From the NCBI GenBank assembly GCA_049568075.1, contig CP144911.1: DNA of 64,000 nt; one strand, written 5' to 3'. The position numbers and the translations under genes are program-made. Shown one piece after another: positions 15,727 to 24,431 of the stretch. The stretch comes from Gottfriedia sp049568075. GTDB lineage: Bacteria > Bacillota > Bacilli > Bacillales > Bacillaceae_G. How positions within the stretch are numbered: position 1 is the first letter of the stretch; every line of letters starts with the position of its first letter. The notes below the pieces were generated by a model. That model searched no databases. It was given only the letters and a program-made list of their open reading frames with translations, and was not told the origin of the DNA.

Positions 15727-16923
15727 TTATAGACCTGCTTCAGTTTTTAAAACTTCTGCTTTATCAGTACGCTCCCAAGGAAGATCGATATCTGTACGGC
15801 CAAAGTGACCATAAGCAGCAGTTTGTTTGTAAATTGGACGACGTAGGTCAAGCATTTTAATAATTCCAGCTGGACGTAGGTCGAAGTTGTTGCGAATTAC
15901 TTCAACTAATTTTTCTTCTGAAACTTTACCTGTACCAAAAGTATCAATAGCGATTGAAACTGGTTTAGCTACACCAATTGCATATGCTAATTGAACTTCA
16001 GCTTTATCAGCTAAGCCAGCAGCCACGATGTTTTTCGCAACGTAACGTGCAGCGTAAGCAGCGGAACGGTCAACTTTAGTTGCATCTTTACCAGAGAATG
16101 CGCCACCACCGTGACGAGCATATCCACCGTAAGTATCAACAATAATTTTACGACCTGTTAAACCAGCATCCCCTTGAGGTCCACCGATTACGAAACGACC
16201 TGTTGGGTTGATAAAGAATTTTGTGTTTTCATCAATTAACTCAGCTGGTACAACTGGTTTAATTACAAGTTCTTTAATATCATTTTCAATTTGAGCTTGA
16301 GTAGCTTCTGGACCATGTTGTGTTGATACAACAATTGCATCAATACGAACTGGTTTGTTGTTTTCATCATACTCAACTGTTACTTGAGTTTTACCGTCTG
16401 GACGTAAGTAAGAAACTGTTTCATTTTTTCTAACTTCAGTTAAACGGCGAGCAATTTTGTGAGATAATGAAATTGGAAGTGGCATTAATTCAGGTGTTTC
16501 ATTTACAGCAAAACCGAACATTAAACCTTGGTCTCCTGCACCGATTGCTTCAATTTCTTCATCTGTCATGCTACCTTCACGAGCTTCTAAAGCTTGGTCT
16601 ACACCTAGAGCGATATCTGCTGATTGCTCATCGATAGAAGTTAAAACTGCACATGTATCTGCATCAAATCCGTATTTTGCACGGTCATAACCGATTTCAC
16701 GGATTGTTTCGCGAACGATTTTTGGGATATCTACATAAGTAGAAGTTGTAATTTCACCTGCAACAAGTACTAAACCTGTTGTAACTGAAGTTTCCGCTGC
16801 TACACGAGCATTCGGATCATTTGCTAAAATTGCATCAAGAATTGAATCTGAGATTTGGTCACAGATTTTATCTGGATGTCCTTCTGTAACTGATTCTGAA
16901 GTAAATAAACGACGTTGTGACAT
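15727..16923 (-). CDS. metK: S-adenosylmethionine synthase
   Basis: MetK makes SAM from methionine and ATP in the cytosol, the substrate for SpeD in this window and for most methylations. The 398-residue protein has the family signatures GAGDQGLMFGFA and GGGAFSGKDATKVDRSAAY (P-loop-like), and N-terminal FTSESVTEGHPDK with the ATP-binding His. The ATG at 16923 follows AGGAGGGG; the frame is open 16 codons further without a ribosome binding site. A SAM-I riboswitch and strong promoter sit upstream. It is divergent from pckA, as in other Bacillus genomes. Confidence 0.98.
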   Translation of the reverse strand: MSQRRLFTSESVTEGHPDKICDQISDSILDAILANDPNARVAAETSVTTGLVLVAGEITTSTYVDIPKIVRETIREIGYDRAKYGFDADTCAVLTSIDEQSADIALGVDQALEAREGSMTDEEIEAIGAGDQGLMFGFAVNETPELMPLPISLSHKIARRLTEVRKNETVSYLRPDGKTQVTVEYDENNKPVRIDAIVVSTQHGPEATQAQIENDIKELVIKPVVPAELIDENTKFFINPTGRFVIGGPQGDAGLTGRKIIVDTYGGYARHGGGAFSGKDATKVDRSAAYAARYVAKNIVAAGLADKAEVQLAYAIGVAKPVSIAIDTFGTGKVSEEKLVEVIRNNFDLRPAGIIKMLDLRRPIYKQTAAYGHFGRTDIDLPWERTDKAEVLKTEAGL

Positions 16924-17068
16924 TGAGTCCCCTCCTAAATTGAATGTGACGGATCTCTTTTTTCTCAACATAAGAATAAAAAGTTTGTTCCTATTCCTAT
17001 GTTTCCCATTTAAGATAAAGATAACTCAGTGTAAATTACGAAATTGCCACTGTATTTAAGTTTTGAGC

Positions 17069-17252
17069 AAAAAAAAAGCCTTCCTCTTATCAAATATTAC
17101 ATGAGGAAAGGGTTCTTGGTTATTTACCTTTCGCTCTTATCGTCCAAGACATAAAAAAAGTCTTGCATCAGGTTCAGCACCTTTCACTAAAAGTGAGGTT
17201 GCTGGGCTTCGTAGGGCCTGTATCCCTCCACCTACTCGGGATAAGAGAGTAT
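17069..17252 (-). promoter_or_regulatory. SAM-I (S-box) riboswitch with terminator upstream of metK
   Basis: On the minus strand the aptamer runs from UCUUAUC near 17248 through AGGUGGAGGGA, GGCCCUACGAAGCCC and CAGCAACC to GAUAAGAG near 17135, which closes P1. The order and motifs are those of the S-box. A terminator follows (17069-17112; CCTTTCCTC/GAGGAAGG then a T9 tract). SAM binding should promote termination, giving feedback control of metK. Confidence 0.95.
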
Positions 17253-17265
17253 CCGTATGAAAAGT

Positions 17266-17294
17266 ATCATATTAAAATTTCACTTTCTTGTCAA
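17266..17294 (-). promoter_or_regulatory. Sigma-A promoter of metK
   Basis: On the minus strand TTGACA (17294-17289), a 17-bp spacer and TATGAT (17271-17266), just upstream of the S-box. Confidence 0.85.
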
Positions 17295-17491
17295 CAATTT
17301 TCATCATAACTTAAACATAATTCTACAATAACTTTATCTCTACATTCATTTCTATTTAATGGGAAATTACTAATTATTATACTTACATTTAATAAACTAC
17401 TTCATTAAATAAGTAAATTTTACTCAAATTTATTTTTTAATCAAATTCATAACACATTTTGCCAACTAATAGTATACACTATTAAAATAAA

Positions 17492-17502
17492 TGTGTTATA
17501 CT
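17492..17502 (+). promoter_or_regulatory. pckA -10 region overlapped by a CcpN-type site
   Basis: TGTGTTATACT fits the CcpN consensus as I recall it (TRTGHYATAYW) at every position and contains the TATACT -10 box (17497-17502). Together with AGTATACAC at 17471 it also forms an imperfect inverted repeat. CcpN represses pckA under glycolytic growth in B. subtilis. Confidence 0.5.
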
Positions 17503-17558
17503 ATTTATCGAGATACCTACATGGCAGACAAATTATATTTAAAGGATGGTATTAGTAT

Positions 17559-19145
17559 ATGAAGACAGTTGATGTAAACTTTGAATTAAACGAATTACTT
17601 ACTAGTAATCAAGTGTATAACCAACTAAGCGTTTCTGAGTTAGTTGAAAAAGTCCTAACAAGACAAGAAGGAATTTTAACGTCAACAGGAGCAGTTAGCG
17701 TTTCAACAGGCAAATATACTGGACGTTCACCTAAAGATAAATTTATTGTTCAAGAGGCATCTGTTGAAAATTTAATCGATTGGGGTTCAGTAAATCAACC
17801 AATCTCTGCTGACGTATTCGAAAAATTATATAGCAAAGTACTTAACTACTTAAAAGATCGTAACGAATTATTCTTATTTAAAGGATTTGCTGGTGCTGAC
17901 ACGGAGTATCGTTTACCTATCCAAGTAATTAACGAATTTGCATGGCACAACTTATTTGCTCATCAATTATTTATTCGCCCAACTGAGCAAGAGCTGCAAA
18001 CTCATGAAGCAGAATTTACAATTGTTTCTGCTCCAACATTTAAAGCAGACCCAGTAGTTGATGGAACAAATTCAGAAGCATTTGTTATTGTATCATTTGA
18101 AAAGAAAATTATCTTAATTGGTGGAACGGAATATGCTGGAGAAATGAAAAAATCTATTTTCTCAATCATGAATTTCCTATTACCACAAAATAATGTTTTA
18201 CCAATGCACTGTTCTGCTAACGTAGGTAGCGAAGGCGATGTAGCATTATTCTTTGGACTTTCAGGAACTGGTAAAACTACATTATCTGCAGATGCAGACC
18301 GTAAGTTAATCGGTGATGATGAGCACGGCTGGTCAGATAATGGTGTATTCAATATTGAAGGCGGTTGCTACGCTAAATGTATCAATTTAACATTTGAAAA
18401 AGAGCCACAAATTTTCTCTGCAATTAAATTTGGTACAGTGTTAGAAAATGTTGTTGTTAAATCTGATAGCCGTTTAGCTGACTATGATGATACAACTTTA
18501 ACAGAAAATACTCGTGCTGCATACCCAATGCAAGCAATTCAAAATATCATTGAGCCAAGTGTTGCTGGTCATCCGCATGCAATTATCTTTTTAACAGCTG
18601 ATGCATTTGGAGTATTACCTCCAATCAGTAAACTAACAAAAGAGCAAGCTATGTACCACTTCTTAAGTGGATTTACTAGTAAATTAGCAGGTACTGAGCG
18701 TGGCGTTACTTCTCCACAAGTAACATTCTCAACATGTTTCGGATCACCATTCTTACCGCTTCCAGCTGTAGAATATGCAAAAATGCTTGGTGAAAAAATT
18801 GAAAAACATAATGTAAATGTATTCTTAGTAAACACTGGTTGGACTGGTGGAGAATATGGCGTTGGTAAACGTATGAATCTTTCTTACACAAGAGCAATGG
18901 TTCACGCTGCACTTGAAGGTGATTTAAACAACATTGAAACTACACAAGATGAGTTTTTCGGTTTAGCAATTCCAACTCATGTACCTGGTGTACCTGATAG
19001 CGTATTAGTTCCTTCAACTACTTGGGAAGACAAATCAGCTTATGATCAAAAAGCTCTTGAATTAGTAACTAAATTCAAAGAAAACTTCAAAAAATTTGAA
19101 GGCTTTGATGCTAAATTAGCTGAACTTGGTGGACCTTTAAAATAA
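17559..19145 (+). CDS. pckA: Phosphoenolpyruvate carboxykinase (ATP)
   Basis: PckA converts oxaloacetate and ATP to PEP, CO2 and ADP, the entry step of gluconeogenesis in the cytosol. The 528-residue length is normal. Visible motifs are the P-loop GLSGTGKTTLS (about residues 233-243), LIGDDEHGW with metal-binding Asp, IEGGCYAK, and NTGWTGGEYGVGKRM. The start follows AAAGGATGG. Its promoter region carries a CcpN-like site, so repression in glucose is likely. A long terminator follows. Divergent from metK. Confidence 0.97.
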   Translation: MKTVDVNFELNELLTSNQVYNQLSVSELVEKVLTRQEGILTSTGAVSVSTGKYTGRSPKDKFIVQEASVENLIDWGSVNQPISADVFEKLYSKVLNYLKDRNELFLFKGFAGADTEYRLPIQVINEFAWHNLFAHQLFIRPTEQELQTHEAEFTIVSAPTFKADPVVDGTNSEAFVIVSFEKKIILIGGTEYAGEMKKSIFSIMNFLLPQNNVLPMHCSANVGSEGDVALFFGLSGTGKTTLSADADRKLIGDDEHGWSDNGVFNIEGGCYAKCINLTFEKEPQIFSAIKFGTVLENVVVKSDSRLADYDDTTLTENTRAAYPMQAIQNIIEPSVAGHPHAIIFLTADAFGVLPPISKLTKEQAMYHFLSGFTSKLAGTERGVTSPQVTFSTCFGSPFLPLPAVEYAKMLGEKIEKHNVNVFLVNTGWTGGEYGVGKRMNLSYTRAMVHAALEGDLNNIETTQDEFFGLAIPTHVPGVPDSVLVPSTTWEDKSAYDQKALELVTKFKENFKKFEGFDAKLAELGGPLK

Positions 19146-19162
19146 TCTAATAAAGTAAAATG

Positions 19163-19213
19163 TAAGGGCTGTCCAATAAGTCGGGATTTATGACTTTTTG
19201 GCAGCCTTTTTTT
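19163..19213 (+). terminator. Terminator of pckA
   Basis: Imperfect long hairpin from AAGGGCTG to CAGCCTT followed by seven T residues. Confidence 0.75.
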
Positions 19214-19248
19214 ATTTAACAACTAGATTACTCATTAAAAGGAAATTT

Positions 19249-19278
19249 TTTACATTTAAAGAATAAGATTAATATAAT
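19249..19278 (+). promoter_or_regulatory. Promoter of the 175-residue hypothetical gene
   Basis: TTTACA (19249-19254), an 18-bp spacer and a consensus TATAAT (19273-19278). Confidence 0.55.
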
Positions 19279-19343
19279 ATTGAATTTGACTGAATATCAT
19301 TAATACTCACCAGTTATTTTATCGGATTTAATGGAGGATTTTA

Positions 19344-19871
19344 ATGAGATCAATAAAGTTATTAACTCTGATTTTTTCATTTACAGCAATTTTATTAACT
19401 ACCTATTTTTTACTTAATACTGGTACCTCGTCTCAAAAATTAGATAAGCATGATTCACAAACATCTAAAGAAAGTGAGCCGAATATTGAATCTTTATCCA
19501 AAAGATATTTTGAAATAAAAAATTCTGACAATCAATTACTTTATGGAGTTGAATATTATTTGGTCGTATCAGTACCGGAACGTTTTAAAAACGATATAAA
19601 AAATGGTCGAATAGAAATAGAACTACCTAAAAAAGTCCAATCAATATTTGGTGTCAATATTGAAGAAATAAATCATAATGAAGTATACGAAATCATAAAT
19701 AGAAGAGCCGTTTTTGATCTCAATAGTTCTATTGCTACTTCAAATATGACAATAGATCAAAAAAATTATATTAAAAATAATAATGATTTCTACACTATAA
19801 AAATATATTCTAATAAAAATAAATTAATAAAAAGCGATGTTATAAAGGTACAAAATTTTCATAAGAATTGA
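19344..19871 (+). CDS. Hypothetical exported/anchored protein
   Basis: I do not recognise this 175-residue protein. Residues 1-27 form a positively charged start plus one hydrophobic helix (MRSIKLLTLIFSFTAILLTT), so a signal anchor or uncleaved signal peptide is likely; there is no lipobox. A Ser/Lys/Glu-rich linker follows, then a mixed alpha/beta domain rich in Asn and Lys. The ribosome binding site GGAGG is 6 nt from ATG. Own promoter and terminator suggest a single-gene unit. Its high A+T and Asn content are typical of poorly conserved surface proteins. Confidence 0.7.
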   Translation: MRSIKLLTLIFSFTAILLTTYFLLNTGTSSQKLDKHDSQTSKESEPNIESLSKRYFEIKNSDNQLLYGVEYYLVVSVPERFKNDIKNGRIEIELPKKVQSIFGVNIEEINHNEVYEIINRRAVFDLNSSIATSNMTIDQKNYIKNNNDFYTIKIYSNKNKLIKSDVIKVQNFHKN

Positions 19872-19884
19872 AAAAATTACATTA

Positions 19885-19925
19885 AAAAAATGAGCCGAAG
19901 ATTGGCTCATTTTTTATTTTTTATC
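19885..19925. terminator. Terminator after the hypothetical gene
   Basis: AAATGAGCC/GGCTCATTT stem with 7-nt loop and T tract; A tract on the other side allows use by the convergent AhpD-like gene. Confidence 0.8.
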
Positions 19926-19941
19926 AAATATAATTAGAATC

Positions 19942-20385
19942 TTATTTTTCAGCAGGTCTATTTCCCATAGAAATAGAAATACGATTCCAACTGTTAATTT
20001 GATTGATTATGAATACAAGATTTACATATTCTTCTTCGCTAAAGTGTTTACTTACACGATTATATAGTTCTTCAGAAACACCTTTATTCGAAATTTGTGT
20101 AATATGCTCTGTTAACTCTAAAGCTGCTTTTTCTGCATCTGTGTAAAAATCGCAATCTCTCCATGCACTAATACAGTATAAACGTTGTTCCGTTTCTCCT
20201 ATTTCCCTCGCTTCAGAAGTATGCATGTCAAGGCAAAATGCACAACCATTTATTTGTGAAGCGCGAATTTTGATAAGTTCACGAAGTTTATGGTCTATAT
20301 CAGTTGCTTTAATAAACTTTTCCATTTCCATCATTATTTTAAGTGCTGCTGGTGCTAATTTTGAATAATTAATTTGTTTTTCCAT
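19942..20385 (-). CDS. AhpD-like carboxymuconolactone decarboxylase family protein
   Basis: A 147-residue all-helical protein of the AhpD/CMD superfamily with the redox motif C48-A-F-C51 and following H55 in GCAFCLDMH. These proteins act as thiol-dependent alkylhydroperoxidases or peroxidase partners in the cytosol. The Asn-Ser-Trp-Asn-Arg stretch at the C-terminus is also typical of the family. Its promoter is arranged symmetrically with that of the Rrf2 regulator gene, which suggests it is the regulator's target. Actual substrate unknown. Confidence 0.87.
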   Translation of the reverse strand: MEKQINYSKLAPAALKIMMEMEKFIKATDIDHKLRELIKIRASQINGCAFCLDMHTSEAREIGETEQRLYCISAWRDCDFYTDAEKAALELTEHITQISNKGVSEELYNRVSKHFSEEEYVNLVFIINQINSWNRISISMGNRPAEK

Positions 20386-20489
20386 TTTAATTCCCCCTAA
20401 AAAAGTTAATTCTAAAAATAATTGAATTAATTGTAGTTTTTGGAAATATATAAATTGGCGACAAAGTTAATCGCCGATTTATACCATCT

Positions 20490-20518
20490 ATATTAAATTG
20501 TTTATTTCATTATGTCAA
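20490..20518 (-). promoter_or_regulatory. Promoter of the AhpD-like gene
   Basis: On the minus strand a consensus TTGACA (20518-20513), 17-bp spacer and TAATAT (20495-20490). Confidence 0.75.
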
Positions 20519-20556
20519 ACTTCTTTTAACTTTGAGTTACTCCTAAAAGTAAATGT

Positions 20557-20585
20557 TTGACAAAGAAATAAAACATTTCTAAGAT
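20557..20585 (+). promoter_or_regulatory. Promoter of the Rrf2 regulator gene
   Basis: TTGACA (20557-20562), 17-bp spacer, TAAGAT (20580-20585). Its -35 and that of the divergent AhpD-like gene form an inverted repeat TGTCAAAC (20513-20520)/GTTTGACA (20555-20562). Confidence 0.75.
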
Positions 20586-20623
20586 TAATTAAAAATAATC
20601 TCATTTATGAAGAAGGTGTTTTG

Positions 20624-21112
20624 ATGCAGTATAGCGTTGGAGTTGAGTATGCACTTCATTGCCTTGTTTATTTAATTGACACTCCTGAAGATTCTCCGAT
20701 TGGAATAAAGGACCTATCCTTCTTTCAAGGTGTTTCAGATACATATCTTTCAAAGATTTTTAGTAAGCTTTCTAAAGCTGGTATTGTCAGTTCAGTTCCA
20801 GGAGTTAAAGGTGGTTTTAAACTAGCTAAATCTCCAGAAGAAATTTCTTTTTGGGATGTAATTGAAGCAATTGAAGGTTCTAAGCCTATATTTCAATGTA
20901 AAAATATTAAAGATAACGGCTATCTTATTAGAGAAAAAGGTTGTACTGCAAGTGCCACCTGCACGATCAATTTAGTCATGCTCTCTGCCGAAGAAAAAAT
21001 GCATGAGTATTTACGCAGTAAAACACTGTCATGGTTAAACAAAGAATTAGAAAGTGTTTTGCCTAACGAAATACGTGAAGATACTCGAAAATATTTTTCA
21101 AAGAGTAGATAA
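20624..21112 (+). CDS. Rrf2 family transcriptional regulator
   Basis: A 162-residue winged-helix regulator of the Rrf2 family. The HTH lies near residues 26-57 (IKDLSFFQGVSDTYLSKIFSKLSKAG) in broken view, and the wing GVKGGFKLAK follows. Three cysteines (C92, C107, C113) stand in the loop where IscR, NsrR and RirA bind an Fe-S cluster, so redox or NO sensing is plausible. ATG 20624 is preceded by GAAGGTG; a TTG three bases earlier is too close to it. Likely controls the divergent AhpD-like gene and perhaps itself. Confidence 0.88.
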   Translation: MQYSVGVEYALHCLVYLIDTPEDSPIGIKDLSFFQGVSDTYLSKIFSKLSKAGIVSSVPGVKGGFKLAKSPEEISFWDVIEAIEGSKPIFQCKNIKDNGYLIREKGCTASATCTINLVMLSAEEKMHEYLRSKTLSWLNKELESVLPNEIREDTRKYFSKSR

Positions 21113-21157
21113 AAACCTCTCTAATTTCCTAAAAAAGGAAGTAAGAGAGGTTTTTCT
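21112..21157 (+). terminator. Terminator of the Rrf2 gene
   Basis: Long stem built from AAAACCTCTCT...TTCCT and its complement, followed by TTTTTC. Confidence 0.8.
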
Positions 21158-21278
21158 TTGTTCAACCACATCAGATAACTCATATGTAACCGAGCGATTT
21201 TAGCACATTTTACTCCGCATTCACCCATTTTCTCCTATTGCATAGGCTAATTGTATATTTTCGATTAGGAGGGATTAA

Positions 21279-22277
21279 ATGAAAATCAAATGGCTCGTTA
21301 TTTTGTTTTTATTAGTTGCTTCTATTTTAGGTGCATGTTCGAAAGATAAACCTAAAGATGGTACCACAAAGGTTAGAGTTGCAGAAGTGACACATTCATT
21401 ATTTTATGCACCTCAATATGTGGCCATTAGTGAAGGAATCTTCAAAAAGCATGGATTGGATGTTGAAATAACAACTACTGCTGGTGGAGATAAAACGATG
21501 ACTGCTGTATTGTCAAACGGTGCAGATATAGGATTAGTTGGGCCAGAAACAACTATATATGTATACGCTCAAGGGGCAAATGACCCAGTAAAAAGCTTTG
21601 CCCAATTGACTCAAACTGATGGAACATTTCTAGTAGCTAGAAATCAAACTGTACCATTTAATTGGGATCAACTAAGAGGCAAAACATTTTTAGGTCAAAG
21701 AAAAGGTGGAATGCCACAAATGGTTGGCGAATACGTCCTAAGTAAACATGGGATCGATCCACATAAAGATTTGAACCTTATTCAGAATATTGACTTTGCA
21801 AATATCGCGAATGCATATGCTTCAGGTACTGGAGAGTATGTCCAATTATTTGAACCTACAGCAAGTATTATGGAAAAAGAAGGAAGAGGTAAAATCGTTG
21901 CTTCATTTGGCTTGGAGTCTGGAAAAGTTCCTTACACTGCTTTTATAGCAAAAGAAAGTTATTTGAAGAGGAATGCGAAAACAGCTCAAAAGTTTACAGA
22001 TGCAATTTATGAAGCTGAACAATGGGTTGATACCCATTCTGCAGAAGAGATTGCAAAAAGTGTTGCACCATTCTTTAAAGATACGCCTTTAGACATTTCA
22101 GTAAAAGTTATTGATCGTTATAAGTCTCAAAATTCTTATTCAACAAATCCAATATTAGAAGAAGATGAGTGGAATAATCTTCAAAAGATTATGAAGAACT
22201 CTGGTGTATTACCAAAAGAAGTTCCACACTCAGTTTTAGTTGATACAAAATTTGCCGAAAAATCTACGGAGAAGTAG
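21279..22277 (+). CDS. ytlA: ABC transporter substrate-binding lipoprotein
   Basis: A 332-residue extracellular lipoprotein that delivers a ligand to the YtlCD transporter. The signal peptide ends in the lipobox LGAC with lipidated C20. The mature part belongs to the NMT1/THI5-SsuA group (ITTTAGGDKTMTAVLSNGADIGLVGPET), which binds pyrimidine precursors, sulfonates or nitrate-like anions; the exact ligand is not readable. The ribosome binding site is AGGAGG. Gene order ytlA-ytlC-ytlD near ytkD repeats that of B. subtilis. Confidence 0.87.
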   Translation: MKIKWLVILFLLVASILGACSKDKPKDGTTKVRVAEVTHSLFYAPQYVAISEGIFKKHGLDVEITTTAGGDKTMTAVLSNGADIGLVGPETTIYVYAQGANDPVKSFAQLTQTDGTFLVARNQTVPFNWDQLRGKTFLGQRKGGMPQMVGEYVLSKHGIDPHKDLNLIQNIDFANIANAYASGTGEYVQLFEPTASIMEKEGRGKIVASFGLESGKVPYTAFIAKESYLKRNAKTAQKFTDAIYEAEQWVDTHSAEEIAKSVAPFFKDTPLDISVKVIDRYKSQNSYSTNPILEEDEWNNLQKIMKNSGVLPKEVPHSVLVDTKFAEKSTEK

Positions 22278-23054
22278 TTGGTTAACAAAATGAGTTATCT
22301 AACAGTTAATGATATTTCTCATGTATTTTCATCGAAGGAAAAGGCAATTAAAATATTGGATGGCTTAACGTTTGAAGTTGAAAAAGGTGAATTTGTATCT
22401 GTATTAGGCCCAAGTGGCTGTGGAAAAAGCACACTTTTATCGATTATTTCCTCATTGCTTACACCATATAATGGTTCAGTGAAGTTTAAAGGGAAGCCTT
22501 ATGATATAAAATCGGGAGAAATTGGTTACATGCTTCAGCATGACTATTTATTCCCTTGGAAAACAATTAAAGAAAATATTTTTCTAGGTCTTCAGATTCT
22601 AGATAAGGATACCGAAGAAAATAAAAATCGAACGCTAGAATTGTTAAATGAAGTTGGATTAAAGGATTATGAAAATGCGTACCCAAGAGAATTATCAGGT
22701 GGGATGAGACAACGCGTTGCCTTAGTGAGAACTCTTTCAACAAGCCCTTCGATTGTATTATTAGATGAACCATTTTCCGCTCTAGACTATCAAAATAAAG
22801 TAAAACTTGAAGAATTAGTTTTCAACTTATTTAAGAAGTTAAATACTACTGCTATCTTAGTAACACATGACATTGAAGAAGCGGTAGCTATGTGTGATCG
22901 GGTTATTACGCTAACAAATGCGCCTACAAAAATATCAAAAATTTTCAATTTACCAGAAGAATTACGTGTTCGCTCTCCTTTTGAAACACGACACCAATCA
23001 CTCTTTTCTTCTTATGTTTCTGCGATTTGGAAGGAGTTGGAGAAACGTGGATAA
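22278..23054 (+). CDS. ytlC: ABC transporter ATP-binding protein
   Basis: The 258-residue ATPase of the YtlACD importer, peripheral to the inner face of the membrane. Walker A GPSGCGKST, Q-loop MLQHDYLFPW, signature LSGGMRQR, Walker B IVLLDEP and H-loop VTHDIEEA are all present. The TTG start directly after the ytlA stop has GGAG 6 nt upstream; ATG 22290 in the same frame is the alternative. Homologous to SsuB/TauB/ThiZ-type ATPases. Confidence 0.88.
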   Translation: MVNKMSYLTVNDISHVFSSKEKAIKILDGLTFEVEKGEFVSVLGPSGCGKSTLLSIISSLLTPYNGSVKFKGKPYDIKSGEIGYMLQHDYLFPWKTIKENIFLGLQILDKDTEENKNRTLELLNEVGLKDYENAYPRELSGGMRQRVALVRTLSTSPSIVLLDEPFSALDYQNKVKLEELVFNLFKKLNTTAILVTHDIEEAVAMCDRVITLTNAPTKISKIFNLPEELRVRSPFETRHQSLFSSYVSAIWKELEKRG

Positions 23055-23853
23055 AGTAAATGACGAACTAAAATCCTATCACACTAGTATCGTCAAAAAA
23101 AATCGCCGTAAAAAGCTACTCATATTTTTCTTCCAACTATTAATTATTATTATCTTTTTTATAGCTTGGGAGCTTTTAAGTCATCGAAAACTAATTGACC
23201 CATTATTGTTTAGTTCACCTTCTAAGATTTACGATTTACTCATCGCAAAATTGGGAGATGGCTCCATTTACCATGATGCTATGACTACAATCACTGAAAC
23301 ACTCGTTGGATTTATTTTAGGCACAATTATCGGGATCATTCTAGCAATCATTCTTTGGTGGTATCCATTTGCCTCAAAAGTACTTGATCCATTTTTAGTA
23401 GTCTTTAATGCCATGCCAAAAGTCGCGCTTGGTCCAATCATCATTGTAATTTTTGGCCCCTCATATTCGTCCATAATTGCCATGGGGATCATAATAAGTT
23501 TTGTCATAACAGCGCTGGTTATTTATCAAGGCTTCTTACAGGTAGATGAAAATTATGTAAAAGTCATTAAAAGTTTTGGAGCTACAAAAACTCAAATCTT
23601 TAAAAATGTTATCTTTCCTGCTAGTATACCTACCGTCATTTCAACATTAAAAGTAAATGTCGGATTAGCTTGGGTAGGAGTGATTGTCGGAGAGTTCTTA
23701 GTTTCAAAAAACGGACTTGGCTATTTAATCGTTTATGGCTTCCAAGTATTTAATTTCACTCTTGTTCTAATGAGTGTATTAATCATAAGTGTATGTGCTG
23801 CTTTGATGTATATTATTGTTGAATATATTGAGCGAAAAACAATAAAGAAATAA
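23047..23853 (+). CDS. ytlD: ABC transporter permease
   Basis: A 268-residue integral membrane permease with about six hydrophobic helices, of the SsuC/TauC type. The EAA loop that contacts the ATPase is visible in VIKSFGATKTQIFKNVIFPA. The GTG start at 23047 overlaps the end of ytlC by 8 nt and has AAGGAG 10 nt upstream, so translation is coupled. The frame is open well upstream, but that part overlaps ytlC and is not family-like. Confidence 0.87.
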   Translation: MDKVNDELKSYHTSIVKKNRRKKLLIFFFQLLIIIIFFIAWELLSHRKLIDPLLFSSPSKIYDLLIAKLGDGSIYHDAMTTITETLVGFILGTIIGIILAIILWWYPFASKVLDPFLVVFNAMPKVALGPIIIVIFGPSYSSIIAMGIIISFVITALVIYQGFLQVDENYVKVIKSFGATKTQIFKNVIFPASIPTVISTLKVNVGLAWVGVIVGEFLVSKNGLGYLIVYGFQVFNFTLVLMSVLIISVCAALMYIIVEYIERKTIKK

Positions 23854-23870
23854 TTTGGTTTAATATGACT

Positions 23871-23900
23871 TAAAGCTCACTTACTATAGTGAGCTTTCTC
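23871..23900 (+). terminator. Terminator of ytlACD
   Basis: AAAGCTCACT/AGTGAGCTTT stem with a 6-nt loop then CTCTTT. Confidence 0.75.
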
Positions 23901-23959
23901 TTTGTTGAAAAACAACTTTTCAATTAATTATCAAATTTTCATAAAAGGAGTAGAGTAAT

Positions 23960-24086
23960 GTTGATTTCCATTACAGGATGCTCGCTTTCCATGGGGCGAA
24001 ATTCTTTCGCCTCCTCGGCAAGCCTGTGGGGTCTCAGCCTTCCCGCTTATCCCATAGGAGTCGAGCATCCCTCGGTTCCAATCAAC
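23960..24086. repeat. GC-rich 127-bp imperfect inverted-repeat element
   Basis: Outer arms GTTGATT...GGATGCTCG and CGAGCATCC...AATCAAC enclose a C/G-rich core (CTCCTCGGCAAGCCTGTGGGG and onward), far richer in GC than its surroundings. I recall very similar intergenic elements in many Bacillaceae genomes, so it is probably a dispersed repeat. It could fold as a long hairpin. A 51-codon ORF crosses it but is judged incidental. The following 24087-24384 holds nothing I can name. Confidence 0.7.
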
Positions 24087-24383
24087 TTATTCATCGAAAA
24101 AAGTCTACTTTAAAAATCTAATCAAATAGCCTTTACTTAGCGTAATCTAACAGTTGTTTATTAATCAGTCTGTGGTCAATGAAAATAAAACATTAATTAA
24201 ACTAATCTGTTTTTCTAAATATCAGCTCAAATATTTATAACCTCTGAAAAATGGAAACATGAAATTGCTCAAACATATTAACATTTAAAACCATCAATAG
24301 AACATCCAAAATATGATAGTTTCATTATTAAATAAAAGTTCATTTAATGTCCGTTTTCCATATTGACTATTTTATATTTCAAC

Positions 24384-24419
24384 ACTCTGAAAGCTCACTT
24401 AATATGTGTGCTTTTTTTC
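24384..24419 (+). terminator. Terminator-like hairpin before the 52-bp repeats
   Basis: AAAGCTCAC/GTGTGCTTT with one mismatch and a T tract. It closely resembles the ytlACD and ytkD terminators. Confidence 0.5.
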
Positions 24420-24431
24420 ATGCCGTTTTAT

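Noticed and set aside
23958..24113. About 51-codon ORF with GGAG upstream, across the GC-rich repeat element
   Set aside because: Its codons are dictated by the inverted-repeat element; no recognisable protein features.
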